Assembly: GCA_903930145.1 (NCBI GenBank) | Contig: CAIYXP010000191.1 | Coordinates: forward strand, 1-64,000 | Source of the DNA: an uncultured Methylococcaceae bacterium | Lineage (GTDB): Bacteria > Pseudomonadota > Gammaproteobacteria > Methylococcales > Methylococcaceae | Direction of reading: 5' to 3' | Length of the DNA: 64,000 nt | Shown here: in pieces, positions 26,825 to 35,040 of the stretch | Numbering within the stretch: position 1 is the stretch's first letter | Layout of the letters: every line of letters begins with the position of its first letter | Notes under the pieces: generated by a model | What the model was told of the DNA's origin: nothing | The model's database searches: none | What the model saw: the letters and a program-made list of their open reading frames with translations, nothing else | Program-made: the position numbers and the translations under genes

Positions 26825-27652
26825 CTAGATATTTTGGTTTCCTGAATACGCAACTCTGGCATTCGCGTCAACCAGCCACGTGCGGCCTCCTTCGATTTCC
26901 ATATTATACATGCCTTCGGGGGTTATCACTTGGCCGTGATTGCCTTGGCCGCCCATGGTGATGATGACCCGGTAAGCTCGGCCCGCCGTTTCCAAATAAC
27001 CTACCCATGTCACGTCGCCGTTGGGATGGCGGAACGCCTTGTCATGCACGACTGCAAACTGTCCGCAGGGTAGCGTCAGGTTGACCTTCTCGCCCACTTG
27101 CATTTCTTTCATCCGTTCCGTCGGGAACGACACCGGGCTTACCGCGCCGGGGTTCAGACCTTGATATTTCTGCGGCAATGCAAAGGCGGCCGTGTCATAA
27201 ACCATCAGGTCGTCGCTGGCACTGGCAGGGGTGTTGGCGGCAGCGGCATTGGCGGCAACCAACCCCTCGGCGTATTGGTTGCGACCGTAAACGGACAATT
27301 GTTGCGGCTGGCCATTCTTGCCCCAAACGGCGCTGTAATTGTAGCCTTCCAGCAATTGACCCAGTGCGGCTTGCCACGTGTCACTATGGACGGAACGTGA
27401 AATCAGGTCGGCTGAGAGGTGTTGCGGCATTTTGACTTCGGCACCGCTACGGGCTTTGATTTCCCGCATCACTTCGCACAGGGTCTTGTTCTTGATGTCC
27501 ATCGAAATGGCGCCATTCCCATTGGCTGGCTTTTGCGCTTGGCCATTGTCGGCAAAGGCGAAGCTCGGAGCCAACATCAAGGCTGCGGTCAGTACGACGG
27601 AGGACAAACGAAGCCCGAACGACTGCGAATTGCGGGAAAATAAATTGTTCAC
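26825..27652 (-). CDS. Secreted STN-domain protein under riboswitch control
   Basis: A 275-aa exported protein. After a signal peptide (VVLTAALMLAPSFAFA) comes a secretin/TonB short N-terminal-like domain (ISMDIKNKTLCEVMREIKAR, WQAALGQLLEGYNYSAVW), a linker, and a C-terminal domain (GEKVNLTLPCGQFAVVHDKA, NGDVTWVGYLETAGRAYRVI) resembling the pro-region of secreted metallopeptidases linked to exosortase loci; no peptidase domain follows. The start is GTG 27652: AAGAGGT lies 5 nt upstream, while the longer frame from 27697 would run through the regulatory hairpin. A c-di-GMP-I riboswitch lies 70 nt upstream, so c-di-GMP should control its expression. A role in biofilm matrix assembly or surface sensing is inferred. 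Confidence 0.75.
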   Translation of the reverse strand: MNNLFSRNSQSFGLRLSSVVLTAALMLAPSFAFADNGQAQKPANGNGAISMDIKNKTLCEVMREIKARSGAEVKMPQHLSADLISRSVHSDTWQAALGQLLEGYNYSAVWGKNGQPQQLSVYGRNQYAEGLVAANAAAANTPASASDDLMVYDTAAFALPQKYQGLNPGAVSPVSFPTERMKEMQVGEKVNLTLPCGQFAVVHDKAFRHPNGDVTWVGYLETAGRAYRVIITMGGQGNHGQVITPEGMYNMEIEGGRTWLVDANARVAYSGNQNI

Positions 27653-27690
27653 GATACACCTCTTAAATTCATCGAAACGAATCAAGAGGT
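27653..27690 (-). promoter_or_regulatory. Ribosome-binding-site sequestering hairpin
   Basis: On the minus strand ACCTCTT (27690-27684) is complementary to the ribosome-binding site AAGAGGT (27664-27658) in front of GTG 27652; ATTC/GAAT pairs extend the stem. It follows the c-di-GMP aptamer directly, the usual layout of an expression platform acting on translation initiation. Confidence 0.7.
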
Positions 27691-27720
27691 CTAACAAGGA
27701 GGGGTAGTACGACTATGTAT

Positions 27721-27810
27721 GCTGCCCGGCAACCCATCTACCATATCCGGTCACCCCGGACTTAGGCTGTGGCTTTGCGTCCCATTCTTTCGAATGGTTT
27801 GCCCTTATCA
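27721..27810 (-). ncRNA. Cyclic di-GMP-I riboswitch (GEMM-I aptamer)
   Basis: The minus strand shows the full GEMM-I consensus in order: GGGCAAACC, the P1b stem ATTC-GAAA-GAAT with its GAAA tetraloop, GGGACGCAAAGCCACAG, the tetraloop-receptor side CCTAAG, a GTCCGG-GTGA-CCGGAT hairpin with a GTGA loop, then ATGGTAGATGGGTTGCCG closing with the 5' GGC. Such RNAs bind c-di-GMP with high affinity. It is in the leader of the secreted STN protein (26825-27652), followed by a hairpin that can hide its ribosome-binding site. Direction (on or off) cannot be read with certainty. Confidence 0.93.
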
Positions 27811-28097
27811 GACCCATCAAATTTCTAGACCTTGTAGCGGCCAACTGTCTGCAGGAAACCGCTACGCTTTTCTATACAGCAATTGTCAGGCCAGCTATTA
27901 AAAGATTGCCCGTCGCCTCCGGCATGTCCGATTACCAACATAGGCAGCTTGCATTGGCTCGATTATTGTTATTTTCATCATTAAATCATTGTATTACGAT
28001 TATCAATCCGAACATGGGTTAAAATAAGGCAATCGCCAAAGCGGCTTGCGCCAAGAGGATGGACATGCCATCGCAATCCGCTCGCTATGATTTCAAC

Positions 28098-28126
28098 TTG
28101 GCAACGACACTCTCTCGATCTTTATT
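28098..28126 (+). promoter_or_regulatory. Predicted sigma-70 promoter of the heptose operon
   Basis: TTGGCA (28098-28103), 17 nt, TTTATT (28121-28126). The flanking AACTTGGCAACGACACTC (28095-28112) repeats the element upstream of the epimerase gene with the same spacing, which supports a shared control system. The predicted leader is long, about 330 nt. Confidence 0.5.
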
Positions 28127-28171
28127 TTCTTTGCATATCATTTGGTTATAATTAGCAAGCGGAATAGGCGG

Positions 28172-28198
28172 ATAAATTTGTCACTCATTCCCGACGTT
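28172..28198 (+). promoter_or_regulatory. Leader box shared with the epimerase gene
   Basis: A 27-nt element around TTTGTCACT matches 25560-25586 at about 21 of 27 positions. It lies about 50 nt after the predicted transcription start, in the untranslated leader. Confidence 0.45.
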
Positions 28199-28467
28199 AC
28201 TTGCCCATTCCTGTGTGTACTAAGGCCGTGTCCAACGCAAAGCCACATTGCCGTAACCCATCGCCAGCCGTGCAAAGCTGCCGCCACACACTGCGGAAGA
28301 TACCCCGCAAACCTTGGCCGGGCATAGGCAAGCGGCCGAATAAAAGGGCTGGGCTGCACCGCAAATCAGTCAATTGATATAATGCGCTATCAGGTACAAT
28401 GGATATAGAAAATCTTATTGTAGACTGCGCGGATTACGCGCTTGGAATAGAATAATGGAGAATTATT

Positions 28468-29499
28468 ATGCAAATTAGATCGCGCGCGCCCTTGCGGCTG
28501 GGCTTCGCAGGAGGGGGGACCGATGTTTCCCCCTATTGCGACATCTATGGTGGGCTGGTGATGAACGCCACTATCGACATGTACGCCTACGCCAATCTCG
28601 CAACGAACGACGACAGGCTGGTGCGCTTTATAGCGAAGGACAAGCAACAGTCGGTCGAGTACCCGCTGGCTGAACGGATCGAACTGGACGGTACGCTGGA
28701 CATCCACAAAGGTGTCTATAACCGGATCGTCCAACAATTCAACAACGGCGAACCCATCGCGCTGACCCTGACCACCTTCTCGGACGCCCCGGCCGGCTCT
28801 GGGCTGGGTTCGTCATCGACACTGGTGGTGGCCATGGTCAAGGCGTTTGTGGAATTGCTGAACCTTCCCCTAGGGGAATACGACATTGCCCAACTGGCCT
28901 ATCATATCGAGCGCGAGGATGTCGGACTGAACGGCGGCAAACAGGACCAGTACGCCGCGACGTTCGGCGGCTTCAACTTCATGGAGTTCAACGCCGACAA
29001 TCATGTCATCGTCAACCCGTTGCGCATCAAAAACTGGATCATTTCCGAGCTTGAGTCCTCCATCGTGCTGTTCTACACCGGCGTTTCAAGGGAGTCCGCC
29101 GCCATCGTCGACCAGCAATCCAAGAACGTGAGCAACCATGACGAGGCTGCGATTCAGGCACTGCACGAAGTCAAGGCGGAAGCGGCCACGATGAAGGAAT
29201 GCCTGCTGCGCGGCAACATCCCCGAACTGGGGGAGTCGATGCGCAAGGGCTGGGAATCGAAGAAGCGCAGCGCTGACAAGATCAGCAACCCATTAATCGA
29301 CTCTATCATTGACAAGGCCTTTGCCACTGGGGCTTACTCAGGCAAGGTGTCCGGCGCGGGCGGCGGGGGCTTTATCATGTTTTTTGTCGAACCGACCCAA
29401 AGGCTGGATGTCATCCGCGCCTTGAGCGAATTCCGGGACGGGCAGGTTTTTGGCTGCCATTTCACCAAACACGGCACACAAGGGTGGAGGATAGGATGA
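28468..29499 (+). CDS. GHMP kinase, D-glycero-D-manno-heptose 7-phosphate kinase-like
   Basis: Probably phosphorylates heptose 7-phosphate at C1 to the 1,7-bisphosphate, a step toward an activated heptose for EPS. The 343 residues have the GHMP start ([20 protein letters not shown]), the ATP-binding glycine/serine loop ([15 protein letters not shown]) and a C-terminal [15 protein letters not shown] motif, as in HddA. GGAGAA before ATG 28468 is a good ribosome-binding site. The next gene, overlapping by 4 nt, is a sedoheptulose 7-phosphate isomerase, which makes the expected substrate. A fucokinase-like or other sugar 1-kinase role is less likely in this pairing. Confidence 0.85.
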   Translation: MQIRSRAPLRLGFAGGGTDVSPYCDIYGGLVMNATIDMYAYANLATNDDRLVRFIAKDKQQSVEYPLAERIELDGTLDIHKGVYNRIVQQFNNGEPIALTLTTFSDAPAGSGLGSSSTLVVAMVKAFVELLNLPLGEYDIAQLAYHIEREDVGLNGGKQDQYAATFGGFNFMEFNADNHVIVNPLRIKNWIISELESSIVLFYTGVSRESAAIVDQQSKNVSNHDEAAIQALHEVKAEAATMKECLLRGNIPELGESMRKGWESKKRSADKISNPLIDSIIDKAFATGAYSGKVSGAGGGGFIMFFVEPTQRLDVIRALSEFRDGQVFGCHFTKHGTQGWRIG

Positions 29500-30080
29500 A
29501 AAATTACATCAAACAAGAGATAGGCAAAACCAGCGACTTGCTTTCCAAGCTAGTGGCGGACGAGGTTTTGCTGGCGGAGGTGGAGAAAATCGCCGACAGT
29601 TGCATGGCCGCCATCCGGGCAGGCAAAAAAGTCTTGTTCGCCGGGAACGGGGGCAGCGCCGCGGATGCGCAGCACCTTGCGGCAGAATTTGTCAGCCGGT
29701 TCGCCTTCGACAGGGCGGGTTTACCGGCATTTTCGCTAGTCACCGACACGTCAGTCATGACAGCCGTTGGCAACGATTACGGGTTCGAACATTTGTTTTC
29801 GCGCCAAATCCAAGCCGTCGGCGTTGCAGGGGATGTATTCGTGGGCATTTCCACCTCCGGGCAGTCGCCCAACATATTGAAGGCCCTGACCGAGGCACGC
29901 GGCAAGGGGCTGGTCACGGTTGGTTTCACCGGCGAGTCAGGCGGCAAGATGCTGGATCTTTGTGACTTTTGCATCCGCATCCCGTCGCGGGAAACCCCCA
30001 AGATACAAGAAGGTCACATTGTCATCGGCCACATTTTATGTGGAATCATTGAAAGCTACATTTTTCAACGGGTTACCTAA
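29496..30080 (+). CDS. gmhA: Phosphoheptose isomerase (SIS domain, GmhA-like)
   Basis: Converts sedoheptulose 7-phosphate to D-glycero-D-manno-heptose 7-phosphate, feeding the kinase encoded just upstream. It is a 194-aa SIS-domain protein with the GmhA signature [45 protein letters not shown] and the ending [19 protein letters not shown] 29496 overlaps the kinase stop (ATGA), with GGAGGATAGG as ribosome-binding site. No GmhB phosphatase or dedicated heptose nucleotidyltransferase was recognised nearby; ManC or the double nucleotidyltransferase might complete the pathway. Confidence 0.9.
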   Translation: MKNYIKQEIGKTSDLLSKLVADEVLLAEVEKIADSCMAAIRAGKKVLFAGNGGSAADAQHLAAEFVSRFAFDRAGLPAFSLVTDTSVMTAVGNDYGFEHLFSRQIQAVGVAGDVFVGISTSGQSPNILKALTEARGKGLVTVGFTGESGGKMLDLCDFCIRIPSRETPKIQEGHIVIGHILCGIIESYIFQRVT

Positions 30081-30202
30081 GAATAGGGGAGCGCATTGTG
30101 GGTTCGAACCCTTAGGCTTTCACAGCGGGGATTGTGCTGCTTGGGCGGCACTTGAATTCAGAACCCCTTTTCTCTCAAGGCATTGAGGGGCTTGTCATTA
30201 TT

Positions 30203-31696
30203 ATGACATCATCCAAACAAAATCAGCACAGCACCGTGAAAACCATCATTCAACCCATCATTTTATCAGGAGGCTCGGGCACCCGGCTGTGGCCCTTCTC
30301 CCGGGAAGCCTACCCAAAACAATTCCTATCCTTCACCGGGGACAGCACCCTGTTGCAAGAGACGGTTTCGCGGGTGGAAGACATGCCGGTGGACACGGCA
30401 CTGATGCAATTGAAAGCCCCCGTGGTCGTTTGCAACGAACTGCACCGGTTTTTGGTGGCAGAACAGCTTCGCCAGTTGGGTTTCGACGAATGCGCCATCA
30501 TGCTCGAACCGATTGGCCGAAACACCGCGCCGGCGCTGACCTTGGCGGCGCTGCAAGCCACCGCCGACAACGATGACCCGGTGCTGGTGGTGATGCCATC
30601 GGACCACCACATCGAAGACGTGGGTGAGTTCCGCAAGCGACTGATGTCCGCCGTGCTGAAGGCGGCTGAAGGGGCGGTGGCAACCTTCGGCATCGTGCCG
30701 TCCAAGCCCGAAACCGGGTACGGTTACATCCGCAAAGGCGAAGCCCTAGGGGACGAATCATTCCTGCTCGGCGGTTTTGTGGAAAAGCCCGACGCGGTCA
30801 CCGCGACGGGCTACCTGTCCTCAGGCCAATATCTGTGGAACAGCGGCCTGTTCATCCTGCGTGCATCGGTTTGGCTGGACCAGATTCGCCTACACCGTCC
30901 AGACATAGCCGAAGCCTGCCAAGATGCGTTTGTCAACGCCAAACGCGACGGGAATTTCGTCAGAGTCGGGAAACAGCCATTCACTCGCTGCCCCAGCGAC
31001 TCCATTGACTATGCGGTCATGGAAAAGCTCGCCGACGAACCCGGCAATGCCACTTCCATCGTGTTTGCCCTGAATGCCGGCTGGTCCGACCTAGGCTCAT
31101 GGTCGGCCCTAGGCGAAGTCAGCCCCCAGGACGCCAACGGCAACGTGGCGGTGGGCGATGTCTTCACCAAGGACGCGCACAACTCCCTGCTTTACTCGCA
31201 ACACCGCTTCCTCGCCGCCGTGGGCGTGTCCGACCTGATCGTGATCGAAACCACCGACGCGGTGCTGGTGGTTCACAAGGACAGGGCGCAAGACGTGAAA
31301 GCCATCACCGACCACCTCAAGCTCTCCTCGCGCAAGGAGCATGTCTTCCACGCCAAGGTCCACCGGCCTTGGGGCGATTTCGAAAGCATCGACCACGGCG
31401 AGCGCTACCAAGTCAAACGGCTGACGGTGAAACCCGGCGCGTCGCTGTCCAGCCAACTTCACCATCACCGCGCCGAACACTGGACCGTGGTGCGCGGCAC
31501 GGCGAGGGTGGCCCGTGGCGGCGAGTCGTTCATCTTGGGCGAGAACGAATCCACCTTCATCCCCCTAGGGGTCGAGCACCGGCTGGAAAACCCCGGAGTC
31601 ATCCCGTTGGAAATCATCGAAGTGCAGTCGGGGAGTTACTTGGGCGAAGACGATATTGTGCGGTTTGAGGATCAATATCATAGGATTGAATCTTGA
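30203..31696 (+). CDS. manC: Mannose-1-phosphate guanylyltransferase / mannose-6-phosphate isomerase
   Basis: Bifunctional enzyme making GDP-mannose (or, possibly here, a GDP-heptose). The N-terminal nucleotidyltransferase starts ILSGGSGTRLWPFSREAYPK and contains VEKPD and WNSGLFILRA. The C-terminal type II PMI cupin has RPWGDFESID, VKRLTVKPGASLSSQLHHH and a metal-binding pattern including HWTVVRGTA. At 497 aa it has the usual AlgA/ManC length. ATG 30203 is chosen (GAGGGG 12 nt upstream); a longer frame from 30134 adds 23 unrelated residues. It lies 122 bp after gmhA and may share its transcript. Confidence 0.93.
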   Translation: MTSSKQNQHSTVKTIIQPIILSGGSGTRLWPFSREAYPKQFLSFTGDSTLLQETVSRVEDMPVDTALMQLKAPVVVCNELHRFLVAEQLRQLGFDECAIMLEPIGRNTAPALTLAALQATADNDDPVLVVMPSDHHIEDVGEFRKRLMSAVLKAAEGAVATFGIVPSKPETGYGYIRKGEALGDESFLLGGFVEKPDAVTATGYLSSGQYLWNSGLFILRASVWLDQIRLHRPDIAEACQDAFVNAKRDGNFVRVGKQPFTRCPSDSIDYAVMEKLADEPGNATSIVFALNAGWSDLGSWSALGEVSPQDANGNVAVGDVFTKDAHNSLLYSQHRFLAAVGVSDLIVIETTDAVLVVHKDRAQDVKAITDHLKLSSRKEHVFHAKVHRPWGDFESIDHGERYQVKRLTVKPGASLSSQLHHHRAEHWTVVRGTARVARGGESFILGENESTFIPLGVEHRLENPGVIPLEIIEVQSGSYLGEDDIVRFEDQYHRIES

Positions 31697-31738
31697 AGGC
31701 TAAGGCATTAAAGCCATTGAATGGACTAACCAAATACC

Positions 31739-31768
31739 CCGGCGAGGCTTGCTAAGCGCCGGTCTTTG
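31739..31768 (+). terminator. Possible terminator after manC
   Basis: CCGGC (31739-31743) and GCCGG (31758-31762) enclose an inner GCTT/AAGC stem and are followed by TCTTTG. The T-run is short, so efficiency is uncertain. Confidence 0.4.
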
Positions 31769-32107
31769 TAATGAATCGGGATGAATGGGATTTAGAAACT
31801 CTAAATTTCCAACTAACCACAAAAGCTAGTGGGGCAACTCGACCATGGTTGACACTAAGATAATGATTAGGTTACAGTTACAGAGAAGTTTCAATTGCCC
31901 TTTTACCCCACTGCATCCAATCCGTGTTTTGTGACACCAGTGATATTTTCTCCGGGCAATTGACAAACCATTAGGAGAAATTCCATGATTGAATGCAAAC
32001 TGAAGGGCGATGAATTTTAAACTACCAAGCCTATCCTCTACTCTCCAAGAGGGGCAGAAGCATCCTATGAATTGCCATAACCCCAAAATTCGACTACAGG
32101 TTTTTTT
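31769..32107. other. Intergenic region upstream of the nucleotidyltransferase operon
   Basis: About 340 bp with no supported gene. It should contain the promoter for the long operon beginning at 32108, but I see no convincing -10/-35 pair. Confidence 0.4.
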
Positions 32108-33778
32108 GTGCAAATAATTGTCCCTATGTCAGGCTTTGGCGAACGGTTTCGCCGCGCAGGCTATGCTGTCCCCAAGCCGCTGATCGAAATTGATGGCAAG
32201 CCGATCATTGCCCATGTCATCGACCTGTTTCCGGGCGAGCAGGATTTTATTTTCATCTGCAACCAAGAACACTTGTCCAACCCGGACTATCGCATGGAGC
32301 CCATCCTCCGGCAGCATTGCCCGACGGGTCGGATCATAGGCATCCCCCCGCACAAACTCGGCCCGATTCACGCGGTACGGCAAGTTGAGCATTTGATTGA
32401 TCCAGATCGCCCAGTCATCGTCAACTATTGCGACTTCACCTGTTATTGGGACTGGCATCATTTCAAGGAATTCGTCGCCAACACAGCATGCACTGGTGCC
32501 ATACCGGCCTATAAAGGTTTTCACCCCCACACGCTAGGTAGCACCAACTACGCTTACATGCGCGAAACCAACGGATGGGTCCAAGATATTCAAGAAAAGC
32601 AACCCTACACCGATAATCGCATGGAAGAGTTCGCCTCCAGCGGAACCTACTATTTCGCTTCTGGCAAAGTCATGAGCGAAGCCTTCCGCATGACGATGGA
32701 CCAGCAGTTGAATGTGAATGGTGAGTACTACGTCAGTCTCGCCTACAAGCCCCTGCTTGCGGCTAACCGTCCGGTGGCGGTTTACCCGCTTCAGCACTTC
32801 ATGCAATGGGGAACTCCCGAAGACGTCGCCGAATACAATGGCTGGTCGGCGGCTTTTAGGCGCTTGATTGTCGAGGAAACCGCATTGCCTGCCCCACAAG
32901 GCTCACTCGTGGTTCCGATGGCGGGTATGGGGCAGCGATTTGCGAATGAAGGCTACACGGTCACCAAACCGCTCATCCCCGTGTCGGGAAGGCCCATGGT
33001 TGCGCAGGCCACACATGACTTGCCAACAGCGATTCATCACGTTTTTGTTCTGAGATCCGACATGCCAGGGCATCAGGAAATCTCCAACGAACTCAAACAG
33101 CTCTACCCCGAAGCGGTCATCGAAACCATACCCGTCGTCACAGAAGGCCAAGCCTGCACGGCTTTGATCGGGCTGGAAGCAATCGAACGCGCCATCGGCA
33201 ACGTACCCGGACCTGTCACCTTCGGTGCCTGTGACAACGGAGCGTTGTATGATGCCAAGGCTTTCCGGCAATTGGCCGACAACCCGGATGTGGATGTCAT
33301 CGTCTGGGGTGCGCGTGGCCATGCCAACGCCGTGCGGCATCCTAAAATGTTCGGGTGGATCAATGCCGAGAATGGCCGGATTCGCAGCATTTCCGTCAAA
33401 ACGCCGCTTGATTCGCCTGCCACTGATCCCATCGTCCTTGGCACTTTCACCTTCCGCCGCGCCGAAGACTTCCGCCGGGTCGTGGACCATCTCATTGCCC
33501 GGGACGGACGGATCAACGGTGAGTTTTATATTGACTCATGCATCAACGACGCGATTGAACTTGGCTTGCGCTGCCATTTGTTCGAAGTGGACAGTTTCTT
33601 GTCATGGGGTACGCCGAATGATTTGCGCACCTTTGAATACTGGCAATCCTGCTTCCACAAATGGTCGGGCCATCCTTATCGTTTGGAAAAAGATGGGCGC
33701 ATTCCGGCGGAAGCGGTCAGCGACTTGGAAACCCGCTATCAGGCAATCGCCCCTGAGTTGCCGATTAAATCTGCATGA
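32108..33778 (+). CDS. Double-domain sugar nucleotidyltransferase
   Basis: A 556-aa protein with two complete nucleotidyltransferase domains in tandem. Domain 1 (about 1-235) starts IIVPMSGFGERFRRAGYAVP with KPLIEIDGKP; domain 2 (about 263-500) repeats it: LVVPMAGMGQRFANEGYTVT, KPLIPVSGRP. Each ends with the same NGEYY/NGEFY and FxSWGTPxDL landmarks. The G-x-G-x-R loop is modified (PMSGFGERF) as in capsule NTases. It could activate one metabolite with both domains or two in sequence. The start is GTG 32108. The next gene overlaps by 4 nt. Substrate unknown; a sugar, polyol or heptose phosphate is inferred. Confidence 0.82.
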   Translation: MQIIVPMSGFGERFRRAGYAVPKPLIEIDGKPIIAHVIDLFPGEQDFIFICNQEHLSNPDYRMEPILRQHCPTGRIIGIPPHKLGPIHAVRQVEHLIDPDRPVIVNYCDFTCYWDWHHFKEFVANTACTGAIPAYKGFHPHTLGSTNYAYMRETNGWVQDIQEKQPYTDNRMEEFASSGTYYFASGKVMSEAFRMTMDQQLNVNGEYYVSLAYKPLLAANRPVAVYPLQHFMQWGTPEDVAEYNGWSAAFRRLIVEETALPAPQGSLVVPMAGMGQRFANEGYTVTKPLIPVSGRPMVAQATHDLPTAIHHVFVLRSDMPGHQEISNELKQLYPEAVIETIPVVTEGQACTALIGLEAIERAIGNVPGPVTFGACDNGALYDAKAFRQLADNPDVDVIVWGARGHANAVRHPKMFGWINAENGRIRSISVKTPLDSPATDPIVLGTFTFRRAEDFRRVVDHLIARDGRINGEFYIDSCINDAIELGLRCHLFEVDSFLSWGTPNDLRTFEYWQSCFHKWSGHPYRLEKDGRIPAEAVSDLETRYQAIAPELPIKSA

Positions 33779-34287
33779 TCAGGCGCGAGTTGCCTATTTT
33801 TCTTGTCGTCGGAATCTTGACGGTTCTGATTGATTTTCTGACTTACCGGGGGTTGATTTGGGCACAACTGTTCGGCGTTGATATCGCCAAAGGCATTGGT
33901 TTCTTGGTTGGTACTCTATTTGCTTATTTTGCCAACCGCTTTTGGACCTTTAGCCATAAAGACCATGCCGCCGGGAGCATTTGGCGATTCATTGTCGTAT
34001 ATTCAATTTCATTGGTTGTCAACGTTTATGTTAATTCATTATTACTTAACTGGCTTCCTAGCAACATGCCTATATTATCTGATGTCGCTATTTTTATTGA
34101 AGAATTAATATCTACACATGGCGCTATTAATACTGATATAAAAAGGATCATCGGTAGCCTATTTAATCTGGATGAAGCCGTTATTCAAATAGCTTATATC
34201 GTCGCAACCGTCACATCCGCAACTTTAAACTTTATAGGTATGAAAATATTTGTTTTTAAATCCGTTAATATTTTAGATCAGACATGA
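33775..34287 (+). CDS. GtrA family membrane protein
   Basis: A 170-aa protein with four membrane helices and the GtrA pattern: LPIFLVVGILTVLIDFLTYR, FLVGTLFAYFANRFWTFSH and a final NFIGMKIFVFKS. GtrA proteins help move polyprenyl-linked sugars across the inner membrane, often with a GT2 polyprenyl-phosphate glycosyltransferase, which is present at 35041. ATG 33775 overlaps the preceding stop by 4 nt. A hydrophilic insert between helices 3 and 4 (about residues 105-135) is longer than usual. Confidence 0.85.
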   Translation: MIRRELPIFLVVGILTVLIDFLTYRGLIWAQLFGVDIAKGIGFLVGTLFAYFANRFWTFSHKDHAAGSIWRFIVVYSISLVVNVYVNSLLLNWLPSNMPILSDVAIFIEELISTHGAINTDIKRIIGSLFNLDEAVIQIAYIVATVTSATLNFIGMKIFVFKSVNILDQT

Positions 34288-34427
34288 ATCTGTTCTTTTA
34301 ATAACAATGGTCTGACTTTCCTTTATTACTACATCAACGTAGATAATATAGGACTTAATCCACTGACATTGCAAGCATTTTTTTAAATATAGCTTAGCCT
34401 TATATAATAAAATTTTGGGTTTTTTTT

Positions 34428-35036
34428 ATGTTGAAAGCTAAATTATTATTGAAAGGGCCGTACTTCCCGCATCATTCACTCAACCGAATGCAGTCGGAGG
34501 GTGACGTTTCGCATGCAAGAAATATGGATTTACCAGATGCATCGGTCGAATGTATTATTGCGTCTCACAATATCCATCATTTTTTCTCACCTTATAAATT
34601 TTTTAAAGAGTGCGAAAGGGTTCTTAAACCTAGCGGAATTATACTTATTCAAGAACTAAATACATCACTTGCCTTAAGAGTTTTACTCCGATTAATGCGA
34701 CATGAGGGATGGTCTTACGATGTGGATGTATTTGATGAAAAGGCGGTTGCAAATGACCCATCCGATTTATGGTCGGCAAATTGTGCAATTCCTGAGCTTT
34801 TATTTGAGCAAATAGATAAATTCGAGAAAATTTTTTCCCGTCTAAAGGTTGAACTCAATAAGAAAAATGAGTTTTTGATCTTTCCATTATCGGGAGGTGT
34901 CATTTCGAAAGCAAAGATTCCAGAACTGCCCTATTGGTTATTAAGAATGGCAAATACCATAGATAAAGCACTAACCTCTTTGTTCCCAACTATTTTTGCT
35001 ATGGGCAGATCAGTTGTAATTAGGAAAACTGGGTAA
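34428..35036 (+). CDS. Methyltransferase-like protein lacking the N-terminal SAM-binding motif
   Basis: The 202 residues match the second half of a class I methyltransferase: LPDASVECIIASHNIHHFFS, FKECERVLKPSGIILIQEL. The N-terminal strand and Gly-rich motif I expected before it are missing, and the frame is closed upstream at 34395, so nothing further can be added. It is AT-rich, with a 140-bp gap before it and GT2 4 bp after it. It is either a shortened, possibly inactive enzyme or a remnant. The family assignment rests on the post-I region only. Confidence 0.6.
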   Translation: MLKAKLLLKGPYFPHHSLNRMQSEGDVSHARNMDLPDASVECIIASHNIHHFFSPYKFFKECERVLKPSGIILIQELNTSLALRVLLRLMRHEGWSYDVDVFDEKAVANDPSDLWSANCAIPELLFEQIDKFEKIFSRLKVELNKKNEFLIFPLSGGVISKAKIPELPYWLLRMANTIDKALTSLFPTIFAMGRSVVIRKTG

Positions 35037-35040
35037 TATT

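Larger units (their letters stand above)
27811..28467. other. Divergent regulatory region between riboswitch and heptose operon
   Basis: About 650 bp without a gene. A 7-bp inverted repeat (GTAGCGG 27834-27840 / CCGCTAC 27859-27865) lies just upstream of the riboswitch and may mark its promoter region. The plus-strand promoter at 28098-28126 and the leader box at 28172-28198 belong to the heptose operon. A TATAAT at 28376-28381 could be a second -10, but its -35 is poor. Confidence 0.5.

Noticed and set aside
28222-28275. Second c-di-GMP riboswitch in the heptose operon leader, because ACGCAAAGCCAC occurs there
   Set aside because: Only the 12-base core matches. The 5' GGGCAAACC, the GAAA-capped stem and a convincing 3' closing strand are missing, so it is probably chance or a decayed copy.
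30090-30120. tRNA T-arm-like GGTTCGAACC downstream of gmhA
   Set aside because: The palindrome stands alone; no other tRNA arms can be formed around it.
30498-31668. Several 85-190-aa frames inside manC
   Set aside because: All are out-of-frame or antisense shadows of a well supported manC gene.
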